DNA of 64,000 bases, taken from contig OU015568.1 of the NCBI GenBank assembly GCA_907165135.1, forward strand, positions 11,726,501 to 11,790,500. Reading direction: 5' to 3'. Under the pieces are notes generated by a model that had not been told where the DNA came from, made no database searches, and saw only the letters and a list, made by a program, of their open reading frames with translations. This document shows positions 1-12,700 of this stretch, piece after piece; position 1 is the first letter of the stretch, and each line of letters starts with the position of its first letter. A program made the translations under genes and the position numbers. The stretch comes from Oikopleura dioica. Its lineage: Eukaryota; Chordata; Appendicularia; Copelata; Oikopleuridae.

Positions 1-2960
1 TTATAGGGGCCAGCGAGGTTCCATTCTTCTCACGATCGCGAATTCGTTTTTACGATTGCTTTGAACCTTGCGCTAAAGCGCACAAAATGACTAAAAAAGC
101 TCAGACAATTTCTTCAAAAGATACGTGACAAGCTGCAAAGCTCATCTCACAATGTCAAGCGAGTTACTCTTTCTAGTTCTCGGGTCATCGAGGTTAAACC
201 AATCTGACTTCATTTCATCCTAAATTTAAAATTCCAATGGTCCTAAATTTCAATGGAATTCAAGTTGAAAAGCGATCATAAAAGAGATCCACCCGCTCTA
301 ATGAATATTTATGTATAAAAAATTCAAACCGGCTAAATTGGGCCCTTGATTTAAAAAAAAAAAAATAAGATGCCCGTGACGACCCCTACCGCGCCAGATT
401 TTCTGCGGTCGGGTTAGCTTCGCTCATCCAATTTTCTTCCCAGCTGTGCCAGGGTCAAGCTCAGCTGATACGGATCCTTGTGTTGTGCAATGTTCTTGGG
501 TTGAGTCACCTATCAGCTGGAGATTCTACAGACAAGAGTACTTATAATCCAAAGAAGTAGAAATTGAGCAACAAATAATTATGACTTGTAAAGCTGCAAA
601 TAGGAAGCCAGGTTCAAGACCTGGGTGGGCTTAGCGTTTATAACTATTATATTGGATACGAGTAAGGCCACAGCGCAACTAATAATAGTAAATCATTTCG
701 TTTTGATAAAGCCAGCAGTTTGTTATTACGTCAATTAAAATTTATTGAATTCAACTTTTCTCGCAGAGGGCGCATTTTTTTTCTTTCGCTGTTTGGATAA
801 AAATTTGCGTTTGGAAAATTTTTGGCCGCCTTTATCTCCTGTAATGCTTTAGCACGTGAGCCCTTTATCGCCATTTTCGAACAAGATAAAGCGACTTCCT
901 CGACAACTGCTCAATATTTTGCTGCTCAAGTGAGCGCGAAGTTTTCCAAGTTAATCTTTCTCCTCTTTTTTATATAATTATTTGTTTTTTTCTTGATTGA
1001 ATGATATGGGAAAGGATGATGGATTTTTATGGCATTTGCCCATCTAAGGGCTTATTTAACGCTTGCCTTCATGGTTCGCGAAATAACACGTAAATGGCAG
1101 GTGCTCCTTAAAAAGCAAATAAGGAGATCCATTCTCTCTTCTTATATAAAGTCATTTGACGGGCACATAATTTTGGAAACGATTTATTACCTACTGAAGG
1201 GACCATGATTAAATGGCCGCTTCATTTTCCAGCTGCGGGGGGGGGGGCCTTTGAGCATTTTTCAAGTTGAGGAACTATTATAAAGAAAGGCGGGACAGGC
1301 AACTTGAAATTCTTAGAAATGCAAAAGTTGCGGTAATTGTGCCCAAACTGGCGGCTCGAGCACGAGTGCTTCCGATTGAGGCTGCTTTACAAGGGATAAT
1401 GACCGTGAAAAGATTTCGCGCTTCTTTGCCCTTGATCTGTTATTTTTTGTTGAGCGAGTTTAGCTTGACTGAAAAGATTGATAATATGACGTAGTTTTAT
1501 GCTAATCGGGGCACTTCTCTTGACACTCTTCTTTTTGTCAAAAGGATCAGCCGGAAATAATGCTATACCTAGTAGTTTGGATATACAGCGGCTCTGGTTT
1601 AGCTTTGAAAAGAAACGGAAATTGATAAACTCGGTAACCGCCCCGCAATCAGTCCTTGACTTGAGAGTGTGCCACTACTCAAATTCGCAGTTGATAAGAT
1701 TTAGAGACAACGTACCTAAAATTTAAAACCAGAAAATTTTCAAAATTTTCAATTACGAAAAGTTAATTTTAACTCATCAACGCAGAAGATTGATTAGATG
1801 ATTTTTAAGAGCGCTAAACTTGCGAAAATTGCTCCTAAACTTGTTGGCAAAAAATCAGGCTGTTTGTGTGACAAGTTTATTTTTAGAGCAGCGGATACGG
1901 GCGAATCGGGGCCAACATCCGTTTTGCATTTATAACCTAATCATGTGGAAAAAAGTGTGCGCAAAGGGCGAAATCGCGGATCATCCGAATAGCCGGATCT
2001 ACACTAAAGACGGACACCTTTATTTTTCGAGGCATTTTCCAAGTTTGGGGTGCTCAAGAGGCACTCTTGAATTTTGCACAGCTAATTGATTTCAACACGA
2101 ATTAAAGGATTTTCATGTAAAAAAATGCCCACGAGTTTATTTATAAAAAAAACTCTCGGGGTTTACTGAAAAGAGTCATTTACAAGTCCACCGAGCTGTT
2201 TGTTGAATGAGATTGAATTGAATATCGAAGGAGCAGGTGGTCGAGCATTGTTGCCATTCTCAAAGTCATATTTGCAAAAGCATCAAAAATTAAACGTCTT
2301 TTTATGCCCTGATCCGAGAAGTAATCCCAGGCACGGGCACGCACCCTTTTTACCTACGTTTTCGGAATCGCGGGTCCAAATGGAAGGAAATAGGCTTAGC
2401 TTGGAAATTCCTGTTTGGAGGTGAACTTTTCTTGATGAATTTGACACTAAACTGGCGCAGCGTGGAGATGGATCACCTGACAGATTGATGCGAGGCCCCG
2501 TCGGAACCCTCTTTTCCCTTTGACACCTTAATTTTAATTTCCTTGAGATATTTCTTGGGAACGGGGCTCAAATTTTGACGCTATTTTTTCGGGCAAATTA
2601 AAACGGAGAAATTCGCTGCTTTTGGATTTCAAGCTCAACTTCCAAAAATATTAGGGCTCTTTAATTCCATTACCTGGCCACCAGTGGCGAGTAAAAACAC
2701 CACCAAAAAACCTCATCAAACAGGTGTTTCACGCTAAAATAGAACTTCCAAAACAACGCTATCCCTTGTCCTCTATAACTTCGAAATTTACACTTTTCTC
2801 GAAGTGATTTTCTTTTAAATTCCGCGATCTCAACTGAAAATACACACCTTGAAAATTTCAATTCGAAGTTTGAAATTTTCGCCAAAAATAACAGCAGAAA
2901 ATTACTTTGCCAAAAGAAAAAGTAATTTTTTCATTCACAATCTAACCTTATCCTTTCATT
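1..2960. other. gene-poor upstream sequence
   Basis: No exon chain with matching splice sites and phase was found on either strand in these 3 kb. Short open frames here lack codon structure or recognisable motifs. The sequence contains a G homopolymer near 1237-1246 and scattered AT-rich stretches. For a genome as compact as the rest of the window this is a long empty stretch, so it may be regulatory DNA for the genes downstream; that is inference. Confidence 0.5.
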
Positions 2961-2967
2961 TTGTAGC

Positions 2968-3690
2968 ATGTCCCAAGCTGGAAGTATGCTGGAGGCCTTA
3001 CTTGGAAGCGAGGAGATCACCTCTGTGGTCGGAGAAGCTAAGAGTTTGAAAAATTGAAATTGAGATTTTTCAAACCGTAACATAACATAAACATAGTTTT
3101 ACTAACATAATGGCAATGATGATAATTATGTCTGAAAACTCGTTGACGGAAAACTCTAATTAAATTCGTGTAAAACTATTTTATTGCTCATTAAAATTCA
3201 TAAGAAGCCATTTATCGTAATCTGTAATCTGTAGATAAAATTCGACAACACTAAAAATTTTCACTTTTTCAACTCGGGAATAGTTTTTCCGCTGCGGGCA
3301 GTTAGAGTCGTACTGGAACTGCGCGGAGCCATTCCTAAACGAAGACAAAAAATACGCAGACATCAGTCTAAGGCTCATCAAAAAAGTCCATGACGAATGC
3401 GAGGGTAATGTATTTGTTCACTTTATTCATACTCTTCCTTGATTTTTCGACGATGAAAAATCAAATTCATGCGCTTTCGTGATTATCGTTGTTGATTTCA
3501 TTGGGTGAGAGATGAGATTTCAATTGTTGATTATTTTTGCGTTAATGTATTGAGAATTTTTTAATTTTGAAAATAGACTCTTAAGATTGTTTTAGATGGC
3601 GACGAGACGGAAATCGACCTGACGGCAGTTGTTCAACTCGATCATTCTAAAGCTGTCGAGATGATAGGAAGCGTGCTCCACTATCGATAA
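2968..3690 (+). CDS. small unknown protein, three exons
   Basis: Three short exons read as one coding chain. A start codon at 2968 follows a TTTTGTAG acceptor and opens MSQAGSMLEALLGSEEIT. The second exon is about 3284-3404 (FFRCGQLESYWNCAEPF) and ends in a GTAATG donor in phase 1. The third exon is 3596-3690, follows TTGTTTTAG in the matching phase and ends at TAA. The donor of the first exon is not certain; GTGGTC after codon ITS keeps the frame. I do not recognise the product. It is acidic, has two cysteines in exon 2 and no clear membrane segment. It lies just upstream of the collagen gene on the same strand, only 76 bp from that gene's start, which would fit an operon. Confidence 0.45.
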
Positions 3691-3766
3691 AACTCCAGAT
3701 TACCACACTAAGCACCAATTTAACACCTAGAAAGCCACAAGGTTTAAAAAACTAGTTTGATCAAAA

Positions 3767-6700
3767 ATGGTCTTTCTCTGGCAGCTCTTCTTCTACGGAC
3801 CATAAGACAGCAAAAATAGTCCTAATAGATATTTATATTAACCTTCATTCTAATGAGAAGAGTTGTCTATCTTTAGGCATATCGCCATCCTCAGTGCCAG
3901 ACTTATTTGTTATCAAGCAATTAACTTTGAAATAGAAGAAAGAATCCCGTTATTTTTAATAAATTGTGTGTAACGCGTGAAAAGCCGGTAATGACGACTT
4001 CCCTACATTCCGATTCAAGCCTGGTCATAATCAAGCTCTGCCTGCAATTCAAGTATTTCCCCGACAACTCTACGAGGATTTCACCATTCTTGCAAACATC
4101 AGGTGCCCGAAAACATAAATTAATCGATCTTTTCCTTGAATCAAATTTCGCCAATGTTTGAATTAACAAAATTAGGCCAGAATTTGCTCTGATGCATTCA
4201 ATAATCCGGTATGAGTTGCATTTTACTTTAGTCGGTTTTTGTCTTCACGGCACTCTTTTTTCCCCATTCACTTGATTATTCACTCCGGTACTCTGTCAAA
4301 TTGAGGAACGATTATTCACTGATTATTCACGGCAAAACTTATCAATCAAAATTTTGACCTAATTATAAAAACAATCATTAGACCCGACTACAATGGAGGA
4401 GTTCTCTTTGCTATCACAGACGCTTACAGAAGAATCACTTTCTTTGGACTCGAGCTTAGGGCCGAAGCAGATGGACAGATTCAAGTGAATGTCTACTGGA
4501 CCGATGAAGATCAAGAGCAAACGCAACTTGGACAAGTTTGGGACTTCAATCAAAAGTCAAGCCAGAGCAAATGGCTCAAGTAAGAATCCATGGAAACATA
4601 GAAGAGAACCATCACTTCTCTTTTTTAGATTCGCCATTACTGTTAGTGGTCAGACTGCCATGCTTCACACTGGATGCAACATGGGCATGACGAAATCGCT
4701 CCAACGAAGCGAGCCAAAGCTCAACATCAAAGCCAACTATAATTTCTACCTTGCCAAGGGCGACAATTACATGCGCCACTACATTGGTGACATTCAGGTT
4801 TTTATCGACCTGTTGATTAATCTGAAACAAGTCCTAGGAACTCCGAATTGTCGAAGGCACCGAAGCTGCCGACGAGTACTTTTGCGATGAAGTCGGCACT
4901 CGCAGCAACCTTCCAAACTCTCTTGCCGACGAGCCCGAAGCGTCTGGCGATGACTTTTCTGATCTCATTTCTGATGATGAAGAAGTCGGGGTAAGAAATC
5001 TCTCTATTCATAATTAAAAATTTCCGATAAACTTGTCTCAAGGGGAGAATATTTGCTCTCTTCCTTGATTTCAAGTTTTTCTTTGACTTCATTTTACATT
5101 ACATACCAAGGGTTATTCATTCGTTTTCGGCTCACCGCCGAGAGTTCCTGTAAGTTTATACGTCGTTCAAACGATATATTCGTGCACCGATGATCGTTGA
5201 CTGTCAGAGTGTCTACGCTAGAATTTGCATTTTTGCTATTTTTCAACGCATAATTTATGCTGCATAAGGTCCCTAAAAATATAAAATTTGTAAAAGCATC
5301 AAACACATTGATATTAAAAGAGTCTCCTTAGAACGACCCGTCTCGCTTTATTTTCTACGACGAGGTTGACGGTTCCGGGGATGGAGCCGCTCCCGGCCAA
5401 GTTGTCGATTGGGACGATGAGGACTTGTTTTTCTCGATGAGGAACACATCGATCCCTAACATTGTCATTCCGGTTATTGATCAGTATTGGGAGGAGGTGA
5501 AGGTGTAGAAACGTAGGGGCTGAGGTTTCAATATTTACGGCAATTGAAACCTAGGGAGATCTTACATACCGCGAATATTAAGATTACTTATAAAAAGGTG
5601 CTAGAAACTAACATAGCTCGCCAATTTATTTACTAAAACGCTAATTTTCTTCAACTTGCGGCCTCAACTTTTTCAGTCAAATTGACCCCAAGATATCTTC
5701 TAGTAGATCTCGATAGGTCCGAAAAACCTGCTTCAGTGAAAATATGAACCATATATGCAGAAATATGGTACACTCATTTTTTCATTCGAATCGTGTCGTC
5801 AAGTACCATGGTTTGAAATATTAAGTTTCAAATCAGCAAATCCGGTGTGCGGTGCAAACTATGAGCCAATGTTGCTTTCTTAAACTGTCTTTTTAGTCGA
5901 TTGGAATGCCGACTGATTCCTCCTCTTCTGTATCAGGTAAAGTACCAACGTTACTGGTGAACTCAGCATTCGGTTATTCCGAGTAGTGAATATTTAACAA
6001 ATGCAGGGCTTTTTATAATCAGGTTCTTGTCAAAATGGGAAATTCTCCTCTTGAATTTGTCTTGACAGCTTTGACTTAGACAGCATCAAGCATGGTGTTA
6101 TGGCTTTTGTAGTAAGAATCAAACTTGCTGCATGGCTTTTTGGCTCGTCCTAGCTTAGCTTTCGCTCGCTAAGTTTTAACATGGTGATTCTCTATAATTC
6201 GTATATCGATTGTGGATATACTTGGTGTTCATAACAACCTACGAAACTGCTTCAACGGAATATTTTATTGAAGATCCATTTGCTGATCCTTTCTTCACAG
6301 ACAATTCGCTTCTCCCGCCGGACTCTGAGTCTCTTTTCGTCGACGAAGGTACGTCTACTTTTTAAATATTCTGTAAGAATGTTCCTTTCAAAAGAATTTT
6401 TAAAATAATTATCGATTATGTAATCAAGGCTTTTCTGATCAAAGGAAGCTGTGTCCCCAAAAGTCATCAATCCGCAAATTTAAAATTGGCTTCTGACCTT
6501 TTTTGATCCAGTCACAGCTGAGTTTAATTGCTTAATTTTCAGAGCTTGCAGTGCTCAACCCCTAAGGCGAGTGCAAATTTTGGCAGTGCGCGTAAAAAGT
6601 CCCCCGGAACCCTCCATAGCTTTGTCAACTTTTAAATTGCCGCCGGGCGCGTTTATAACATGTGTGCCCAAACACGCGGCAAAAGTTCGGAAAGTTTTCA

Positions 6701-9700
6701 TTATTGCTACTGTACACAAATAACTTCCTTGCTGCTGAGAAGAGCAATGTGCAGCCCGGCTCCTTTGATCAGAAAAGGACAATTGCGGGCTCAGATTATT
6801 GGAAGCGAAGAAATAAGGTTAAAAAGTTTTAAAATAGGGAGTTCTTAATGCCCCGGAAGTAGTGAAAGATTATGTGAGGCGGTGAAGAGGATTGAAAGTT
6901 GTCTTAAAAGCTGGTATTGCATAATCTACAACAGAAAAAATATGTCCTGTTTTGTAATAAGGAGCATCCCAGCGGATTAGTCGTGATTCTCCTGCCATTT
7001 GTTACGAGTTCCACCGTCAATATTTGCACCTTGCGCCACTGTTGAAATTCAACATGACATTGAATGTCTCAAAATGTATAATTTTGGGCGAATGCATATT
7101 TTCACACGGAATTTCGAGCAAATTTGAACAAGTATAAATTTCGCTCCGAGGCTCAATTTTCCTCGTTGGAGAGCACTTGAATAGATTAATTGACAGTAAA
7201 GGGAGCAACTTCTTTTATTCGGTGAATTTTATGCAGGTACCAGGGGAAAGTTCGATTTTTTGGGGATTTTTTTTATTCAAATTTTATTCAAATCTTCGGA
7301 TTACTGTCTTCTATCATTCGATATTCTGGCATATTTCTAAGAAGGATTCTGTTTTCTATTCTTTATTATAAAGTTTGCTTGAAAAATTGAGCCAAGATTG
7401 AAAATATAACTTTCTAGTGTGTCTTTTTTCTCATGAAGATTGAGTGCCAATAATATCGTGTTCCTATTATCGCTGTTAGTAAGGCTTTGAGCAGCTGTAT
7501 TTTGCGATAACCTGTTATCCGTTGGGTTTCACGGTTATGGCGAGCAAAATGAGGACTGTTAGCAGCGATATCGACAAAACATACTCCCATATGTCATCTC
7601 GTTTCCGGCTCTATCGATTGCGATTTCAGGCACCAGCCCAAGTCATTCCGCAAATTACCTGTAATAGCCGGAGATTTCACACAGTACTTGCTTATTTATT
7701 AAAAGATCTTCTGTTTTAATGGGACCATTATTAGGAAACGTAGTAGAAGAGTATCAACCGTTTCACAATTAAATAATATAAATCAGCAAAGTTAAAAATT
7801 TCACTTGTGGTGTTTAAATATACCGCAAGCATACCCTCTCTAAGCATAAAGATAGCGAGACATACACACTTCCGGGGGAGTTCTTTATTGATTCTTTGCG
7901 CTTCCCGAGCGAAAATTGAAAAACATCTGTGGATTGTTGAAGCGGCCTCGAGAAGTTCAAAGAGGCACAAATACATTAAGCACCTCCTCTATTTGACCTT
8001 TTCAATCTGTGGCCTCGATTGATCTGTCACCGATCACTACTTCGCTTTTTCTAATCTGACGTTTATCGCGCCCTTTTAGTATTCATGGACGAAAAAAAAT
8101 GAAAATAAGTTATCCTTCTACATTTACCAAAAACTTTAGCTGCCCTGATGAACAACCTGATCAGTCCAGACCTGGTCACTCCTGTTCCCGAAACCACCAC
8201 TCATCAAGAGCCAAAAGCCATGCACAGTGAAAATGGTAAAAATACCCACAACAAAACCATGATCAAAATGTTTCAAAATCGTCACCCATTTACTTTTATA
8301 GTAATTTCGAGGATAAGCCAAAAAGGATAAAATTCAAAAACCGAGATAAAAGACCCGTGACATTTAGCAAAAGGGCTGCATGCATCATTTGGGGATTCGG
8401 GCACGCGCTTCCTGCGCTTTCAAATGAATACGCAGGGCATTGTAGCAGGAAGTCATAAGGATATAAAGCTCGGTCAGGTACAACCGTTGACCTTGTCGAA
8501 AGTAACCCTTTATTTGGAGAAAAACAAAACAAATTCGAAAATAACGGCGCGGGGTTTTCATCTTGTCCGACATCTCCGATGCTTTCACCGGAAAGAATCG
8601 GCACTTTGGAGTTTATATTTGTGAAATTTCACTTTCTAAGTAACGCGAATTTGAAGAGCACAAAAGTTTTAAAATTCAATAATTTTTTTTTCAAACTTTC
8701 AGTAGAGGGCGCCGCAGCGCGCGCATCGTATGGGGAGTAGGGGCGCCCTGAACCATTGAAAAAATTTTTGCGCTGCGAATTTTTACCGTCTCTCTCAAGA
8801 CTTTCAAGCCCAAAACAAAAGAAGAGTATTCTGAAGATAGAGTTTTTGGACTGATTTTTTGAACAGACATTGATGAATTTTCTTCGAATCTGAAAACAAC
8901 GAAGAATATTTTTGAAGATGCGAGAGATTTTTGCGATACTACTAGGGGCTCAAGGAATAGGTTTAAATTGATATATTTCGGTAAATTCATCCACGAATTT
9001 TCCAAAGAAAATCATCAATAAAACCTAAGCAGCAACAAATCTGCAATTTGCCAGAAATTCCGAGGTCATCCCTTTGACAGAAGCCCAGAAACTCGGAATC
9101 GTTAGAGCTCACAACATCTACAGAAATGCTGTGGTCCCTAAAGCTGCGAATATGAACGCTCTTTTGTGGTCAGAGCAGTTGTCCTTCAGGAACTGATTTA
9201 GACCTTGGCTTTTTCGCCCATTTGCTTGGCTCCTGAACTTGTTTTTCTGAATCAGTTTACCAGAGCTCTTGAATGGGCCCGCCACTGCAAGGACCAAAAT
9301 CAATCTCCTCCCTTTCGCGATCCATTTTGGGGAGCTCTAGGAGAAAACCGCTTCGTCTCCACTTCTTCGTCTTTTGAACCAGACCGAGCTGTAGATTTAT
9401 GGTGGTCTGAAGGAAAGCGTCATTAATTTTTCATGTAGTTTTACTCTTTTACAGCCCTTATATAATTTTTGCTAATAGAGAACAGGGTATACGAAAAATA
9501 ATAATAGGGGAAGCAAAAGTCATGTTTTCGGGAAAATACGGTCCTGCGTAAGAGTAGGCTTAATCAACATAGGGATGTGTTAGGAAAACAAAATGATCCC
9601 AAAACAATCCCGATGCGAAAGGGCCCGGTCAAGTTCATCTATTTTTATCAACAGGGAGGATGCTTACACTGTTGATAATTTATCAATGATAAATATTGAG

Positions 9701-12700
9701 CCGGGGAAAAGATGACCTTTAATTTTCGTTAACCAGATCAGCATATGGTCTATACGGTTCTTTCGCTCAAACGGGAAGGGCGAATTCATGACAAATTGAT
9801 TTTTGCGCTTTGGAAGGACTAATTGATAATTTCCTGAAAAATGATCATTTAACCTTCGAGCACCCCCGCGACGCGGAATTGATTTCTTTGTTTTGACGCT
9901 TCAAAAGGCAAATTTTATAATATACAGACCGACATGTGCAAGATGGGAAAGGACGGGCTTCAAAGTCACTATGAATTGCTCGCTCGACTTATGTAACATA
10001 AGTTATGTTGATAAATTTCATAATGAATTCTTGTTTTGTAAACACCTTCGCGAGTTATTAGCGACTTTGACCCCTAATTCAGCAATGTGACCGTTTTAAA
10101 CAAGTGGTTGCCGCCCAGGCGCGGTGGGTTGGCTGTGCCGCTGTAGGAATGGTTTTTTTCTTAAGTGAATATTTGATGAATTATTGATGGGAAATTTAGA
10201 CGACCGTATATTAACTCTTCTAGTGGTAAAAGGGATCAACGCTAGGCTCAAGCTCAAAGGCGGCCTCAGGATCCGATATCCCAGCTGGCAATGTTTCACA
10301 GAGTAATTTCCCCGAGTTCGGATAATCTCACGTGTTCGGTGCCGCCTCCACCTCCTTGATCTGGTTGCACCAAAATTTATGTTTTCGCGGTCCTCGCTCT
10401 GCTTGGATTAACGGGGTATTCACGTATCTAAAAGAAGTTGCGTGAGAAAAATTAACTCATCTTTCAAGAAATGTAATGCCTAAAATGATGTTCAAGGAAC
10501 TGAAAACTCACTAGAGCGATTTTTGTTCTATAAAGATAAACTCAGCTATGTAAAGATGCTCGTAATTACCACAGCGGGATCGAAAAAGCCATCATAAAGG
10601 ATGCGAAAAATTAAAAACAAATGACGGCGAATGGCACTTTTCCAAGATCCTCGTATGCAAATACGCGCCGACTGGCGGCGAAATCGGCCGCCCATACTTT
10701 CAAGGGGAAAGTTGCTCGCAATGTCGGCCACGTGAGCGGTGCCTCTTCGGCTTATGCATCCATCCCGACGACGCAGCGCAGCTTGAAATGATGATGATGC
10801 TCGATTCTAGCAGTAATTACTCGCGCGACCATTCTACAGCTGCCAAACGACCTGCGAGGACTGACACAAACGCCGTTGCCTACGTAGATGGAGAAGAAAA
10901 CCGAGCGTTAGATACGAGAATGATCAGCGAGGCTCAAATCGAAATTGAAAAGTCTGACAAGGAGTTTTTCGATACCTACAGATTCGATGACTATGAAACT
11001 GGAGATTATGAAGTTCTCACGATTCCGGAAATTTCCGCATTCACTGGATTGGACTACGACGAGTCCTTGTATGCAAACGAAACAGACAACTACGATTATT
11101 ACGAGGACTATGACAGCGGCGATCTTATCCCTCCAACGCCAATGACAGTGCCTGAGTTTTTAGACCAGGAAAACGATATTGGTAACTCGGGACTTTCACT
11201 TTTTAGGGATTTAGCACTGTTTGACTTCAGCCCCTTTTTAGTAATCCCTCTTTCCCCGGATGAATTTTTATGACTATTCGGACCTCGTGACCTTTGAATG
11301 CCGCTTAGATGAACGCTAGTATTAACGAGGTTGCTTCGAGGGTCACGCGCGTAATGACCACTTTGTTGCTTTATGACTTCATCTTTTTTCATTATCGCAT
11401 TATTGCTTTGCAGGATTATGTCACACATGCAGGCGCATTTCCAATATCGTAAATGCACGACTTACGTAATGTTTTCAGCCCCCGGTATGCCCGGACCTGC
11501 TGGACCACAGGGTGAAAGAGGGCCTGAAGGACCAAGAGGAGCTGATGGAAAGGATGGTGAACGAGGACCGGCTGGAGCCTATGGCCTCCCGGGCAAAGAC
11601 GGAGCTGATGGAAAGGACGGCATCAATGGATCTAATGGAGAACCAGGACAACGAGGGCCCGCTGGTGAGCGTGGACCCGAAGGACCTACTGGGCCTGCTG
11701 GACCAGTCGGACCAGCTGGACAAGATGGATCTCAAGGTCCTCAAGGTATGCACTCAAGTTTGATTTTCATAGTTTCATATTTTCTCTAGGTCCTCAAGGA
11801 GAAAGAGGTGAAAAGGGCGACCGCGGTGATCCTGGCAAAGATGGCATGCACCCTAACGAATTCTGGGACTCTTGGAGAGACTTGACTGACGATTTCCCCG
11901 ACTACCCAGACTCATTCAAGGACCGCTTCGAAGAGGGAAGTGGCCTGGTAAGTTCGCATAGAACCGCTACCAGCAAAAAAACTTTATATACAATATTTAT
12001 AATTATAAATATTTTAACATAATTTTATATTTTTAATGCATACGCTCTTTTATCAGCTAGTAGTGAACCGATAAAAATTATGCATTAAAAACTAAATAGA
12101 TTTCAAGCTAAAAATGTGGTGGGACCGCCATGGCCAAGAAAGCCCGGATGGTGTTAATGCAACACTATTTTTTGTGCCAAACGTGGACTGCAAAACTCTT
12201 GGTCATATCGTGAAAGAAATAAGGCAACAGTTTTTCGAAATCACCAATGCTTGGATTTCTGCTGCCAGATATTGCTTTCACGATGAAAATGACTCGTTTG
12301 ATGAATTTGAAGAAAATGAAGCTAGTAAATTCGCGAAGTACTTTGTCCCTGAAGGAAATTTTGAGAAATAGATCAATAAGAATCTTTTTGACTTTTTAAA
12401 TCCTTCAAATAAGAGTTTTCTGCCCGTGGAAGCGTTTTGATCTTGGACTACCTGTCTCTTTATTACAAAGAGATTCTTCATAATGAGACAGAATTCGAAA
12501 CTCATTCGATAAAACGAAGAGAGCTCGAAAGTCTCCATCACGAGGCCAGGGCGCTTCGTAATTTAGACAATTTGCTGGTCGCAAGTCCTGAAATCGAAAC
12601 CGAGGGATCAGCCGATAACTTCGAAAGTATTGGAGTTGACTTTATACCCGATATGTTTTTCGACTCATCCTCGAGCTCGTCTGACTTTTCTTTCTACGAC

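Noticed and set aside
591..640. CCAGG-TTCAAGA-CCTGG, a perfect tRNA T-arm-like stem-loop
   Set aside because: No matching acceptor stem, D-arm or anticodon arm lies upstream at tRNA spacing, so it is not a tRNA gene.
3284..3404. Frizzled-like cysteine domain, as in long forms of type XVIII collagen
   Set aside because: Only two cysteines are present and the chain ends at a stop codon before the collagen start, so it is a separate small gene and not a Frizzled module.
10225..10310. An open frame reading SDIPAGNVSQSNFPEFG, reminiscent of the C-terminus of GAPR-1-type CAP proteins
   Set aside because: It lies in the intron between two CAP exons, and exon 10575-11181 encodes a much better CAP C-terminus that is in phase. 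The PAGNV match is probably chance.
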